Source: Macropodus opercularis
Taxonomy: Eukaryota; Chordata; Actinopteri; Anabantiformes; Osphronemidae
NCBI GenBank assembly: GCA_030770545.1
Contig: JAUCMP010000028.1
Location: 13,411,501-13,475,500, forward strand
Length of the DNA stretch: 64,000 nt
Direction of reading: 5' to 3'
Shown here: positions 1 to 8,910 of the stretch, piece by piece
Numbering within the stretch: the stretch's first letter is position 1
Layout of the letters: every line of letters begins with the position of its first letter
The notes under the pieces: model-generated
Seen by the model: only the letters and a program-made list of their open reading frames with translations
What the model was told of the DNA's origin: nothing
The model's database searches: none
Translations under genes and position numbers: made by a program

Positions 1-1396
1 GCGACGTTGAGGCAGCGAAGACGCTGAAATCCACCGCGTGGCTGCTGAGAACAGACGCGATTATTCAGCTGTGTCAAAATATCTCGCAGTGGATATTTGT
101 TCACGTAATTTTAAAACATTTACAAATATATTAGCATGAAGGTATCAAAAGTAAACAAAGCCTTTGGTTTACCTGGTGGTGGAGGTGGAGACAGACTCTC
201 CAGCAGAAACGTCAACCACGTTTCTCCTCTGTTCAAAATACATTTGGTTTGAGATATTAGTAAAAACATCAAGACAACATCAAAAAGTTATGGTAAATAA
301 ATGAAGATACTTACCCTCCAGCGTCTCCAGAGTCTCAAGAGACAAGCCATCTCTGCAAAAGCAAATTGCTTCGCAGTGATAAATTATTTTACTGTCGTTG
401 GATGACAATAAAACAATAATAACAAAGTAATGTAATCTTCGTATGTAATTGTAGTGCAATGAAGAAAAGCTGTTTGCAAGTATTTCTCTCTGGAAAACCT
501 TTGAGTCGCTGAGGGAGCGCAAAATTCTCTGTCTTTACTGATCCAAAGCGGAGCTCAAAGGGGACAGATACCAGGCAGAACTTGAATTTAAGGCCAACGT
601 TGTCAAGGCAACAAAAACAAATATTTGAAATATAAACATATTTCTAATGTAACGGTATGAACTTCACAGAGTTGTTCATAAGTCACATGTTTTGATTTAC
701 TTTTTAATGCAATGTACTGTAATTGAACAAGCATATGTGTGTAATGAAAAATAACCCCCCCTAAACATTTAGAAAAACAACAAGCATGACCTAACATCAC
801 AACCTACAAAAGTACATATCAATTACAGCACTGATGCAGTGAGTGGATTATTATTAAGAATAATAATTATAAATATTATTTCTGGTGTGTATGTTTTTGA
901 ATATTAGCAATTGTTGTTATGTTATCTATGCTCTATTGTGAATAAAATATTGGCTTGTGAGATTTGAAAGTCTTGTAGTTTTGATTTTATTCAGATTTTA
1001 AAAAACGTCCCAACTTTGTAGAAGGCTGTTTCATTTGGATTTAGACTGTCAGCATGAAATACACCATAGAGTGGAGCAAACTCACAGACACCTGTTCTGT
1101 CCTCAGAAAGCGACGTCAATGCCTCTGCATGTTTGGGGGACTAAGGGTTTTTCATACACACTGTGTAATTACACAGTGAAAGGTTTGTCCTCAATGACGT
1201 ACCATGAGAAGACTTTTGAGTTGATGCCATATAAGCAAACGGAATCGGTAAAAGACAACAGTTATTATAAATTACTAGAGTTTAAGTTAGCAAAAATCCG
1301 AACTTTCATAAAATTGCCTCAATACGCTGACCAACTAAATTCTCAGTGTCTGTACATGTAAGTGCGTTGTCATAATTTGCGCTGCCACTTTTTAAT
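1..1396. other. Intergenic or intronic DNA, no gene recognised
   Basis: No coding region can be supported here. The open frames are short, start anywhere and show no domain. The only gene-like signal is a possible minus-strand exon end near 309-315 (listed separately). The stretch around 895-1030 (AATAAAATATTGG, then a T-rich segment and AACGTCCCAACTTTGTAGAA) resembles the 3' end of a very common fish interspersed repeat as I remember it; this was not checked against a repeat library. Confidence 0.5.
309..540 (-). other. Possible exon with a strong splice donor (minus strand)
   Basis: Read on the minus strand, the sequence AGG/GTAAGTATC occurs with the exon end at 315 and the intron starting at 314. 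This is close to the vertebrate donor consensus. An open frame of 80 codons (522 to 280) runs through the site, and its last codons before the donor are Leu/Glu/Thr-rich. The frame also continues past the donor, so it proves nothing. It could be a first or internal exon of a host gene lying to the left, or chance. Confidence 0.22.
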
Positions 1397-1400
1397 TTAT

Positions 1401-1490
1401 TATAATATAATATAATATAATATAATATAATATAATATAATATAATATAATATAATATAATATAATATAATATAATATAATATAATATAA
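1401..1490. repeat. (TATAA)18 pentanucleotide microsatellite
   Basis: Eighteen perfect tandem copies of TATAA, flanked by a T-rich run on the left and TCAATATG on the right. No interruption is seen. It is a simple repeat likely to vary in length between individuals. Confidence 0.97.
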
Positions 1491-1514
1491 TCAATATGAT
1501 TCCGTGATGATGCT

Positions 1515-1587
1515 TTAACCCTCGTGCAGCCTTCGGGGGGCAAAAATGAAAATAGGGGGCTCTAAGCTCAAAAACCACACAAGGGTT
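1515..1587. mobile_element. Tiny MITE-like element with 10-bp terminal inverted repeats
   Basis: A TTAA at 1515-1518 overlaps AACCCTCGTG (1517-1526). The other end, CACAAGGGTT (1578-1587), is its reverse complement at 9 of 10 positions. TTAA plus ends beginning CCCT is the arrangement of piggyBac-type elements, but no second TTAA is seen on the right, so the family is uncertain. The 73-bp body has no coding potential. It lies next to the TATAA microsatellite. Confidence 0.4.
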
Positions 1588-2026
1588 GGAATAAACAGCC
1601 ACAGACAGATGATAAATCACAACACGCTTTATTGTTGAATGCAGCCCTTGCCCAAAGCGTTCTGGCTGAGTTACCTCAACAAGTCGCCTCCTTCTTTAAT
1701 TTGTTCAACCTGAAGCCGCCGTGTGAACCTAATCCTTAATAATGTAAGGGTTCAGCACTGTTCTCCATCTCTCCTGCATCTTGGTCTCTCTCTATCTAGA
1801 TATATAGATAGATATTAATTATGTCATCTGTTCTGTTCTGGGGAGGATTAGGCCTGTTTCTAAATGACGCAGTCATTTCCAGAATGTCTGTCTGATCTCA
1901 ATCACACCAGAAACTTCATTTGAAGACATCAGATGTTGAACTAAAAAACACTGGATTCCAGTAAAACCCGTCTTGCTCTCAAACAGTCACATCAGCCAAA
2001 ACCAAACACTTCAGTTTGATTTCAAC
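1588..2026. other. Non-coding spacer
   Basis: No gene, RNA gene or clear repeat was seen. A short TAGATA/TATAGATAGATA run lies near 1795-1812. Confidence 0.5.
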
Positions 2027-2787
2027 CAGGGGCCTCAGACTCAAATGACCTGGGGGCCGCAGGAGGCAGAGTCTGGTTGAGGTTGGGCCGCATCACGTAT
2101 TCCACAAAAAAAAGCTTTGTTAAAAAAACCCTATCCTCTCAAATGTCATTAGTAATAGTTGTTTAACTTCAAAGGGTTCTTCTGAACATAAACTGTGCTG
2201 AATATGAACCGACTATTGAAGAGCATGAACAGTTCTTCTGAACGTGGCCTTCCTCTCACATTTGGCTTGAGGGTGGAAGCAGTTGAGACCCTCAGTCTGG
2301 CTTGAAGATGATCATCATTAAGTCTGGCTTTGAAATTTAATTTGGAATTTCACCCTCTTTTAAAACTCCTATTGTAGCGGCCCGGTGCATTGTGGGTGTG
2401 GCCGCTGTCCTACTGTTTCTGATGTAGAATAGCTATGTGTTCGTTATGTTCAGGTGTTGTACTTTTAATGTGTTTATTTGTTGTGTGTTAAGTTGTCGTG
2501 TGTGTAACAGTGAAGGATTTTGGCACCGTGACGGTAAGTGCTGAGTGTGAGAAACCGTAGCGGTGTTGAGCGTGGAGCCGCTGTGCAGCCAATAAAGCTG
2601 CTGCTTCTGCGCAGCAAACAACGAGATTCTCACTCTGACGCGCGCTGGGAGCAGCGGAGACGCGCTTAGCTTTAGCTTTAGCTTAGCTTTAGCAGGCAGT
2701 GTCGATCCAAACCCACGGATCATTAATGTAACGTAATAGCAACGGGCCGCATTAACATTTAGCTTCTGTATCGTCCTGCGGCCCCTG
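2027..2787. mobile_element. hAT (Charlie-type) non-autonomous DNA transposon
   Basis: The left end begins CAGGGGCCTCAG (2027-2038) and the right end is CTGCGGCCCCTG (2776-2787), an inverted match at 11 of 12 bases. CAGGGG followed by a CTCAAA-like motif and a GGGCCGCA tract is typical of hAT-Charlie family ends (recalled from family knowledge, not searched). The flanking octamers ATTTCAAC and ATTTAAGA agree at only 5 of 8 positions, so a target-site duplication is weak or decayed. No transposase frame is present. The interior from about 2,374 to 2,700 has a different character and may be a nested insertion. Confidence 0.6.
2374..2700 (+). mobile_element. Possible nested LTR-like segment inside the hAT element
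   Basis: This GC-richer stretch begins TGTAGCGGCCCGG, contains an AATAAA polyadenylation signal at 2591-2596 followed by a CTGCTGCTTCTGCGCAGC run, and ends near a short TTTAGC repeat (about 2667-2696). A poly(A) signal followed by a short GC-rich segment looks like R-U5 of an LTR. The ends are not defined and no partner LTR is in the window. The 96-codon minus-strand frame across it has no recognisable domain and is not called as a gene. Confidence 0.28.
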
Positions 2788-4999
2788 ATTTAAGACTTAA
2801 GAGAATACAATTACATTTAAATAAACAAAAGCATGGATACTGTCATTATATGTTACAAAACTGTGTTGGTGAATTTTTTTACTTCCGCATTTTTTCTGAA
2901 AGAAAGTCTGTGATTTAAACGGTAGTTTTGAGTTGAATGTCTGTGCTCGTCTACTTTGTCCTAAATAGTTTTGCTTTATTTAGCATAGAAACAAGAACCG
3001 TAGGAAACTGTTTCGTGGCTGCCAAGGCATCACTTGGCAGCGTCAGACTTCTCAGGAAGCATTTGTGTAGTAAATATAAAATGAACAAAACAAATACAGT
3101 CAGTAACCGACTATTCTCCACATCCTCCCCCCTTTTGTCTTAATGCAGTTATTAAACGGAAATTAAACATTAAACAATCGTCTCATTAATCAGATTGTTG
3201 GAAAATTCTTAGAAAAGGGCTGCAGTACTTGATGTGTTCTCCACATTTCTGCTATGGTTTAGAAAGACCTCAATAGTAAAGTTGCCTTATATTGATGTTG
3301 CTTTTGTAGGTGGTGCTGTTTTGCTACTGTTCTGCTATGTTTCAATTACAGTAGGTGCATGTTTATTGTATTAACATTCCACCAATCTGCATTTATATAT
3401 ATATAAACTAGGTGGAGCATCTTGAAGAATCAGACCTAAGGTTCCTGGTTCTGTCACGCGGCAGGACGGTGATGTACTTTAAGAGATGAATTTCAGTCTT
3501 TAACTACAGTTTTTCTTTGCTTGTCAAATTAAAAGTAGCTCCAAGATTCCTCTGAATATATTCCCTGAATATTTGAGTGTGTTCAAGTTATAAAGCTGCT
3601 CACTCTGTAGGCAGGTTGCTTTTTAGGTGGTGGTACCGTTTACACTAACGTACAAACTGAGTCTGTCTTAAGAGGCTTTCTGGAAGTTGAGTCCTGGCGT
3701 CGGAATTTCTTTCTTCTTTCTTCATCCAGTCGGCTGGAGACCAACGTATTCCTCTAGTTTGGTTTCACCTCACACATGTACATAATAGACCCATTTAGAC
3801 TCCACCTGAGAAGAAAGAAATGCAGATGGCCTGGCTGAACGTCCAGACACTGACTGGTGAATGTGGCCACGCATGTCATGTATTTTAATTCATGTGGATT
3901 TTTTATAAATGATATAAAGTGCAGGAGAATCCATAAGACGTGTCTTTGTTGTTCCTTCTACTGCCTTTCTAAGCGTAATGATGGCAGCTTTTCTTATCGA
4001 GGTGAAAACACGGTGACCACAAGAAGTAACTGCAACACAACATGACATCATTTCTTCCAACAATCCCGCTTGAAGTAGGTCAGCAAGTCCTTTTTATGAC
4101 GATGGAGACCTTCATGCCACGTCACGCTCAACAGGTTTTTCTGTCCCTTTTACCAGAAGGTCTGTCTTCGTCCCACAATGACCGCACCACCATTAGCACC
4201 ATAAAAGACAGAGCATGTTACTCTGTGCATGTCGCTGCTAAATGGTCCGACGCATCGTGTTCCACACGCTTGGACACTGCTTCTCAGTCACCCACACATT
4301 CACACAGCCATGACATATTCTAAAGCAACAAAGTGACGCCTCACTGAACCCAGAGGAAAGTGTGGCTCTACTGAACGTGTTGCGTGAACGTAGCGTAGTC
4401 GGCAGACGTCTCAGGATACAGATGCTATAACCAGCTGTAACGTTGGCTATAACCACTGAGGTGACGACCACAATTTAAGACTTGTCATAAGTCATTATGG
4501 CATCTAGTGCACAATGAAATAACTCACTTGATGTGACATGTTATATCTCATGTACAGAAAACAGATCTTATTTGAATGGATATGATGCTACAGTGTAGCT
4601 GTGCTGAACACAGGAGCTGGAACCTTTGTTTCCCTGTCGAGATGCATCTGCATACAATTCCAGCTTCAATGCATTTCAGATGAGCTGAACGCGAAGGGGA
4701 CCAGGCTCGTACTGACAGTCAATGGACTGTTACTGTGGCACAACTCTGACCGTCCTATGATCTGATTCTTTCCTGTGTGATCGTTTGAGATGAATATTAA
4801 GCAAAGCCTATTATCTCATAACATATTATGTTTTTAATTTAAAATCTTAAACTGAAAATAAGTGAGAAACGAGCCAAACCAAAAGGTGGAGTCATTTGGT
4901 AAAATAAAGAGATAATCTAAACCTCAAATCGATCATTTAAAATGTAAGAGAATACAATTACATTTAAGAAGTACTTAGTAAACATACTGGCATAATGTC
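2788..4999. other. Non-coding AT-rich DNA
   Basis: No gene is supported; open frames up to 93 codons have no domain. A 22-bp segment (2799-2820, AAGAGAATACAATTACATTT plus AA) recurs exactly at 4946-4967, so both sites probably carry pieces of one dispersed repeat. A short TATATATATATA run lies near 3395-3406. Confidence 0.5.
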
Positions 5000-5428
5000 T
5001 GTTAGAGGATATGGAGCATAGTCCTCTCTGTGAAATGGTCCTTTCTGTGTCTCTGTGATATCTTGCTATGCTTGCAGGTACTCCCCATGACCTTGTTGTG
5101 CTAGGGAAGAATGTTTAACCGCCCACGCCAGGAGGAAACTTCACAAAACTGTATTCATGGCATAATGACTTCCTATGTATCTTATTCACCATATATGGAT
5201 TGGCTTTGTATCTTGTTTCACCAGATGTGAAGGAGTGACTTTCATACTTTTCCTAATAAAAAGAGCTGTGCCCAAGGGAGTTTGGAGATCGTCGGCTGGG
5301 CACTGAGTTGCTGTGTTCCAGAGCGGCTCCACTTGTGCGCACAAGCGTAAAACTTGAGATCTCAGAGTTTGTCTTCCTTTTGTCAGTGTCTCTGTATTGT
5401 TTAAGTGTTGGCAGGCTAAAACCCAACA
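5000..5428 (+). mobile_element. Possible solo LTR
   Basis: The segment begins TGTTAGAGG and ends CCCAACA, giving TG...CA ends with TGTT/AACA inverted termini. It contains a TATATGG motif near 5193, an AATAAA at about 5252-5258, and downstream of it a GAGATCGTCGGCTGGGCACT-like tract and a GT-rich segment, the order U3, R, U5. No matching LTR or internal retroviral region adjoins it and a clean target-site duplication is not seen (AATGTC before, AGTTCA after). It is not related by eye to the LTRs of the retrovirus at 5,921. Confidence 0.35.
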
Positions 5429-5920
5429 AGTTCACATGACAATAATGTTTGATTGAAAATAAAACATAAGTCAAAGACTGAAACTTTCTTTCTTCTTCCA
5501 TGAATAAATAATGTTTAGAGAGATTAGTTTAAGACTATAAAGAAAACGTGTGTCTATCATGTAGAAGCTTAACTGTATAAAAGCTGCCTATTATAAACTA
5601 TATTGTTTGCTTAGATTTTACATGACATACTTTTGTCAACCAATCAAAATTGTGTCCTCACCTTTCGTCCACTGGGCAGACAGGTATGATGGTCAGTTCA
5701 TCAGTCACTCAGTGTGATGTCAGTGTTGAGCAGGATTAGGACTGCAGACAACCATGTGTCCCCCCATGACACATGACACTGCAGTCCACTCCTCCTCCAC
5801 CACTGAGGAGCTTCACTGGGAGGAAATGACAAGTGTGGCCTCTGTGACTGAACTGACCTCTGACTGTTGCTGTGGAGGAAAACGGTGTTAGGTTAACTGC
5901 CAGACGCTGAAGTCAGCCTT
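5429..5920. other. Spacer between the possible solo LTR and the retrovirus
   Basis: No coding region or clear repeat was seen. The retroviral LTR follows directly; the flank immediately left of it is AGTCAGCCTT. Confidence 0.5.
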
Positions 5921-6489
5921 TGTGGAGGCAAAAACCTGTTAGGAACCTGGTGAATGAATCAAAAACCAATCAAAGTTGTCTTTCTGTTGTCTTTAATTCT
6001 TGCATGAAGAGAAGTACACAGAGTCAGTGCAAAACTGTCCTGCCTGAGTGTAGATCTGAAGTCATCCACTCTGTTCCTACCTAAATACCTCCTTCGTTGC
6101 GAGGGAGTAAAGATGTATCTTCTCATTAGCTCAGTCTCAAACAAAGACAGTCCACAAGAGACTTGTGGACTCAGCCCACAACTCAGGGTCAGTCACTGCC
6201 TTGCACCAGGAGGAAAGTGTAACAGAAACAAAGTAAATCAAAGTTCTGCTGCCATGCTCTCATGGCCATGGTCCATGCTGTGAAACAATTTTAACTAAAC
6301 AGTATCTCCCTAGCTCCCTTTCCCATGGGAAAGAGAAGGCTCACTATTCTAAAATATTTCTGTAAGCAGGTATATAACTCATTCTATGATTACTTTGCTT
6401 AGTACAGATACATATGAGAATATATCAAGTAATATGAATCACAGTTCTGTCACAAGGGAAAATACCCATATAGTAAAATTTCCATTACA
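5921..6489 (-). repeat. 3' LTR of the endogenous retrovirus (569 bp)
   Basis: On the plus strand it begins TGTGGAGGCA and ends CCATTACA; in element orientation it runs TGTAATGG to CCTCCACA. It aligns along its length with 12,801-13,325 but carries about 45 extra bases at roughly 6140-6184, which include a perfect 10-bp hairpin. A TATATAA-type motif lies at 6371-6377. The polyadenylation signal seen in the other LTR is altered here (AATTAAAG on the minus strand, at 5992-5998). It is directly preceded, in element sense, by the polypurine tract. Confidence 0.95.
6149..6171. repeat. Perfect 10-bp hairpin found only in the 3' LTR
   Basis: AGTCCACAAG (6149-6158), loop AGA, CTTGTGGACT (6162-6171). 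The stem is perfect. It lies in the segment of about 45 bp that the 5' LTR lacks, bounded by short CTCA repeats, consistent with either an insertion here or a slippage deletion in the other LTR. Confidence 0.9.
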
Positions 6490-6503
6490 ATCCCTCCCCT
6501 TTG
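6490..6503 (-). promoter_or_regulatory. Polypurine tract (plus-strand DNA primer site)
   Basis: In element orientation CAAAGGGGAGGGAT abuts the 3' LTR, whose first bases are TGTAATGG. Position, purine run and G-rich 3' end are those of a retroviral polypurine tract, where RNase H leaves the primer for plus-strand synthesis. The same 13-base core recurs at 6836-6848. Confidence 0.9.
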
Positions 6504-6718
6504 ATTATTAATTAATCAACACACAAAGTGAACAAAGAAACATCAGTATAGCTAAATTTACAAAGGCTTTAGCTACCATCATAAACTGTGTAAGGATTAG
6601 CAAGGTGATAACGGTGACTTATTAAGCAAAGTCCCACAGTTCACACAATGTCTCTCACAGTTCTCTGTTGTTGCGTTAGTGCTTGGTCCAAGCGGATCCA
6701 ACCAAGACGCTGATGTTA

Positions 6719-6946
6719 TGGGCGTTGTCCTGTCCTGGTCCACGATGCCAGTGCAATAGCCAACCAGTTTGTATGGAGTTCACCCGAGCAACTGGTCTTT
6801 GTAGTGTCGTAGGGAGTTGTTGTCACCGTTAGGTTTCCCTCCCCTTTGTCACTAGAGACACTACTGCACTGTACAGATGTGTAGCGCTGACATCCCTCGT
6901 AGGTGGTACCACTGTGTATTTGTATTCTCAGTGTGTGCAGTATGTA
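6719..6946 (-). pseudogene. Possible env surface-subunit remnant
   Basis: An open stretch of 76 codons without a start codon, closed by a stop at 6716-6718 and by an upstream stop at 6947-6949. It has three cysteines, a Ser/Thr-rich composition, and one Asn-Leu-Thr glycosylation sequon. Its place just downstream of integrase is where env begins. No fusion peptide, CX6CC motif or transmembrane segment is present. Calling it env rests on position and composition only. Confidence 0.25.
6836..6848 (-). promoter_or_regulatory. Second, internal polypurine tract copy
   Basis: CAAAGGGGAGGGA in element orientation, identical over 13 bases to the polypurine tract at 6491-6503, and 345 bases further from the LTR. 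It may be a remnant of a duplication or deletion that joined two elements, or an accessory priming site. Confidence 0.6.
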
Positions 6947-7040
6947 CTATGCTAAAGTGTATTCGCCGGTGCAGTGGAGAAACACTCAACGTGTCTCTCC
7001 CACTGTGCTGGTCAACGCCGCCCCTCGTAGAACAAGGGTG

Positions 7041-7600
7041 TTACTGCTGATCAGAGCCCTCGTGCTGGTGGACAGCTGGTGAGAAGTCATCTACTGGCTC
7101 CGGGACCTTCCTGCAGTGGCTCGCATGGATCCACGTCGCCCTCTCTGCGACCTTCACTGCCGTATGCGTAGTCAGTAGCACCTGGAAGGGTCCAACCCAC
7201 TTGCGTGCCTTCCAGTGTTTAGGGCGATGTTCTCGTACCACAATCCAGTCGCCTGGTTCCAGAGAGTGTAGTGACCCTTGTGCTGGAACTGGTAAAGCTG
7301 CTGTCACCTGCTGAGAGAGCTGAGAGAGAACGGCAGACAAAGACTTACAGTACTGTAACATGTCATCTTCACAAAGTGAAGTGGATGGTAACGGCCTCTC
7401 AGTGGGATGTATGTGTGGGGGTTTTCCAAACAGGATTTCAAAAGGACTTAAATTTCCCCTACACCTTTGTCTCATTCTCATGTACATCATCACCACTGGT
7501 AATGCTTGTATCCATGTGAGTCCTGTCTCAGCACAACATTTAGCCAGTTTGCGTTTCAGGCTACCATTTTCTCGCTCTATAGCTCCTCCACTGGCGGGAT
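7041..7600 (-). pseudogene. pol: Integrase, end of catalytic core and C-terminal domain
   Basis: This frame holds the third catalytic residue (Glu, codon 7575-7577) and everything after it. From the first Met at 7496 it encodes 151 residues: an LSPFEILFG block (residues 16-24), a helical segment, then an SH3-like C-terminal domain from about residue 78 to 130 with LEPGDWIVV, the GPF motif (102-104) and TWIHASHC. The GPY/F-type domain is shared by gammaretroviral and some Ty3-type integrases, where it binds DNA and helps target integration. The distance from the second Asp codon (7682-7684) to this Glu codon is 107 bases, one short of the 108 expected for D-X35-E, so a single-base loss breaks the core. 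The frame ends with a stop just before 7041. Confidence 0.9.
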
Positions 7601-8122
7601 GGTAGCACAGTGTCTTCTTATGTCGGTGCCTAAAAAGGAACCTATTTGGTCAATAGCTTCGTTCACAAAATGTGATCCATTGTCACTAGAAATCCTCTCT
7701 GGAATGCCCCACCGGGGAGGTATCTCAGTTAGCAAAGCCTTGCCCACTGTGCCACTAGAGGCATGTTTTGCTGGAAACACTTCAATCCATTTAGACCACA
7801 TGTCTACAATGGTGAGACAATACTTCTTTCCCTGACATGGAGTGAGTTCAATGAAATCCATCATTATGTGTTCAAATGGTCTGGTCGGCTGTGGATGTGC
7901 TGCTAACGGTTGGTGTTGCTTACGACCTGTGTTGTGTGTATTACAGATCATGCACGCTTGGCAGAATTTCTTCGCGTAAATGCAAAACCCTTTTGTAAAC
8001 CAGTGCTGAGTTAACGCCTTCACCATCTCTCCCTTTGACACATGATCCAAGCCATGTGTCAACTTAGCAAAATGAGGAAAAAAGTGTTTAGGCAAACACG
8101 GTTTACCATCAGGTCCCACCAC
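7577..8122 (-). pseudogene. pol: Integrase, zinc-binding domain and most of the catalytic core
   Basis: A 181-codon open stretch. An HHCC zinc-binding domain is seen as H23-x3-H27 and C54-x2-C57, followed by the core with D89 (MMDF) and D147 (SSDNGSHF). The product would join viral DNA to host DNA. The stop at 7577-7579 comes just before the third acidic residue, which lies in the next frame. The upstream side also does not join RNase H in frame: this frame opens at about 8122 while the RNase H frame runs on to 8059, so another frame break lies between about 8060 and 8120. The motifs themselves are intact. Confidence 0.92.
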
Positions 8123-8910
8123 ACATCATCACGGAACTCAGCTCCGCACGTCTCCCACTGAGTCCGTTCCTGTGGAGTTGAGAAAGATTGAAGTGCAGAG
8201 AGAGAGTCAGGTGAAACAGAGGAGGTGATGGAAACAGCTGTAAGAGGGAGGGGTAGAAGTGAGGCTGCCTTAGCAGCTGCATCCGCCCTACGGTTACCTG
8301 CGGACACAGAGTCAGTTCCCGTCGTATGACCAGTGCACCTGCAGACAGCAACGTGTTTAGGTAAAAGGATAGCCTCTAAGAGGTCAGACACCTTGTCCCG
8401 ATGTGAAATGGGCTGTCCATCTGATTTAAGGAAGTTTCTGTGTTTCCAAAGAGTTCCAAAGTCATGCGTTGAAAAAGCGTATTTAGAATCAACCCAAATA
8501 GTGACAGTTTTGTCTTTTGCCAATTTACAAGCTTCAGTGAGTGCTACCAGCTCTGCCACTTGTGCAGAGAGGTGAGATGGCAGGGGGCCGGACTGGAGAA
8601 CGTCGTGCTCTGTGCAAACTGCATAGCCCACACGAGGAGCACCAGTATCAGGGTCCCTGGAAGCAGAGCCATCTGTGAAAAGCACAAGATCAGGATTAGT
8701 CAAAGGAGTCTCTTGTAGGTCAGGTCTTGGTGAACACACCTGCTGGAGAGAAGCAACACAGTCATGAGGTTCACCATCGTCAGGGGTGGGCAGCAAAGTA
8801 GCTGGATTCAGGATAGTGCAACGTTTAACTGTAATGTTAGGCATGTCCAACAGGACCGTGTGGTATCGTAACCAGCGAGCGGCCCGACAAATGAGATGTT
8901 TTCTGTTCAA
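8059..8910 (-). pseudogene. pol: RT connection end and RNase H domain
   Basis: A 283-codon open stretch with no ATG at its beginning. Residues 8-45 match the end of the RT connection domain (RWLRYHTVLLD, LNPATLLP). The RNase H domain follows with all four acidic residues: D80 (FTDGSA), E120 (AELVALTEA), D141 (WVDSKYA) and D210 (GNRRADAAAK), plus H205-type loop sequence CTGHTTGTD near 192-200. This enzyme removes the RNA strand and makes the polypurine primer. The frame overlaps the end of the RT frame (8837-8910) and the start of the integrase frame (8059-8122), which places frame breaks at both ends. The last 20 or so residues are out-of-frame read-through. Confidence 0.93.

Larger units (their letters stand above)
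6504..7040 (-). other. Region where env should be: no intact env
   Basis: Only about 540 bases separate the integrase stop from the polypurine tract, far too few for an envelope gene of the usual 1.5-2 kb. Stops occur in all minus-strand frames. One 76-codon open stretch (6719-6946) could be an env remnant and is listed separately. An internal copy of the polypurine core sits at 6836-6848. Confidence 0.75.

Noticed and set aside
1306..1620. 104-codon minus-strand frame with repeated IILYY.
   Set aside because: It is a translation of the TATAA microsatellite.
2433..2723. 96-codon minus-strand frame.
   Set aside because: It lies within the transposon-like segment, is low in complexity, and shows no domain.
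3857..4471. Overlapping frames of 62-93 codons on both strands.
   Set aside because: No domain, no splice or codon pattern; they look like chance in non-coding DNA.
5959..6144. Similar reading frames in both LTRs (5959-6144 and 12839-13075) as an LTR-encoded accessory protein.
   Set aside because: Similarity follows from LTR identity; the frames are short, lack a domain, and have many amino-acid differences.
7271..7835. Plus-strand frames of 81-109 codons opposite integrase.
   Set aside because: They are antisense shadows of the integrase segments, whose motifs are clear on the minus strand.
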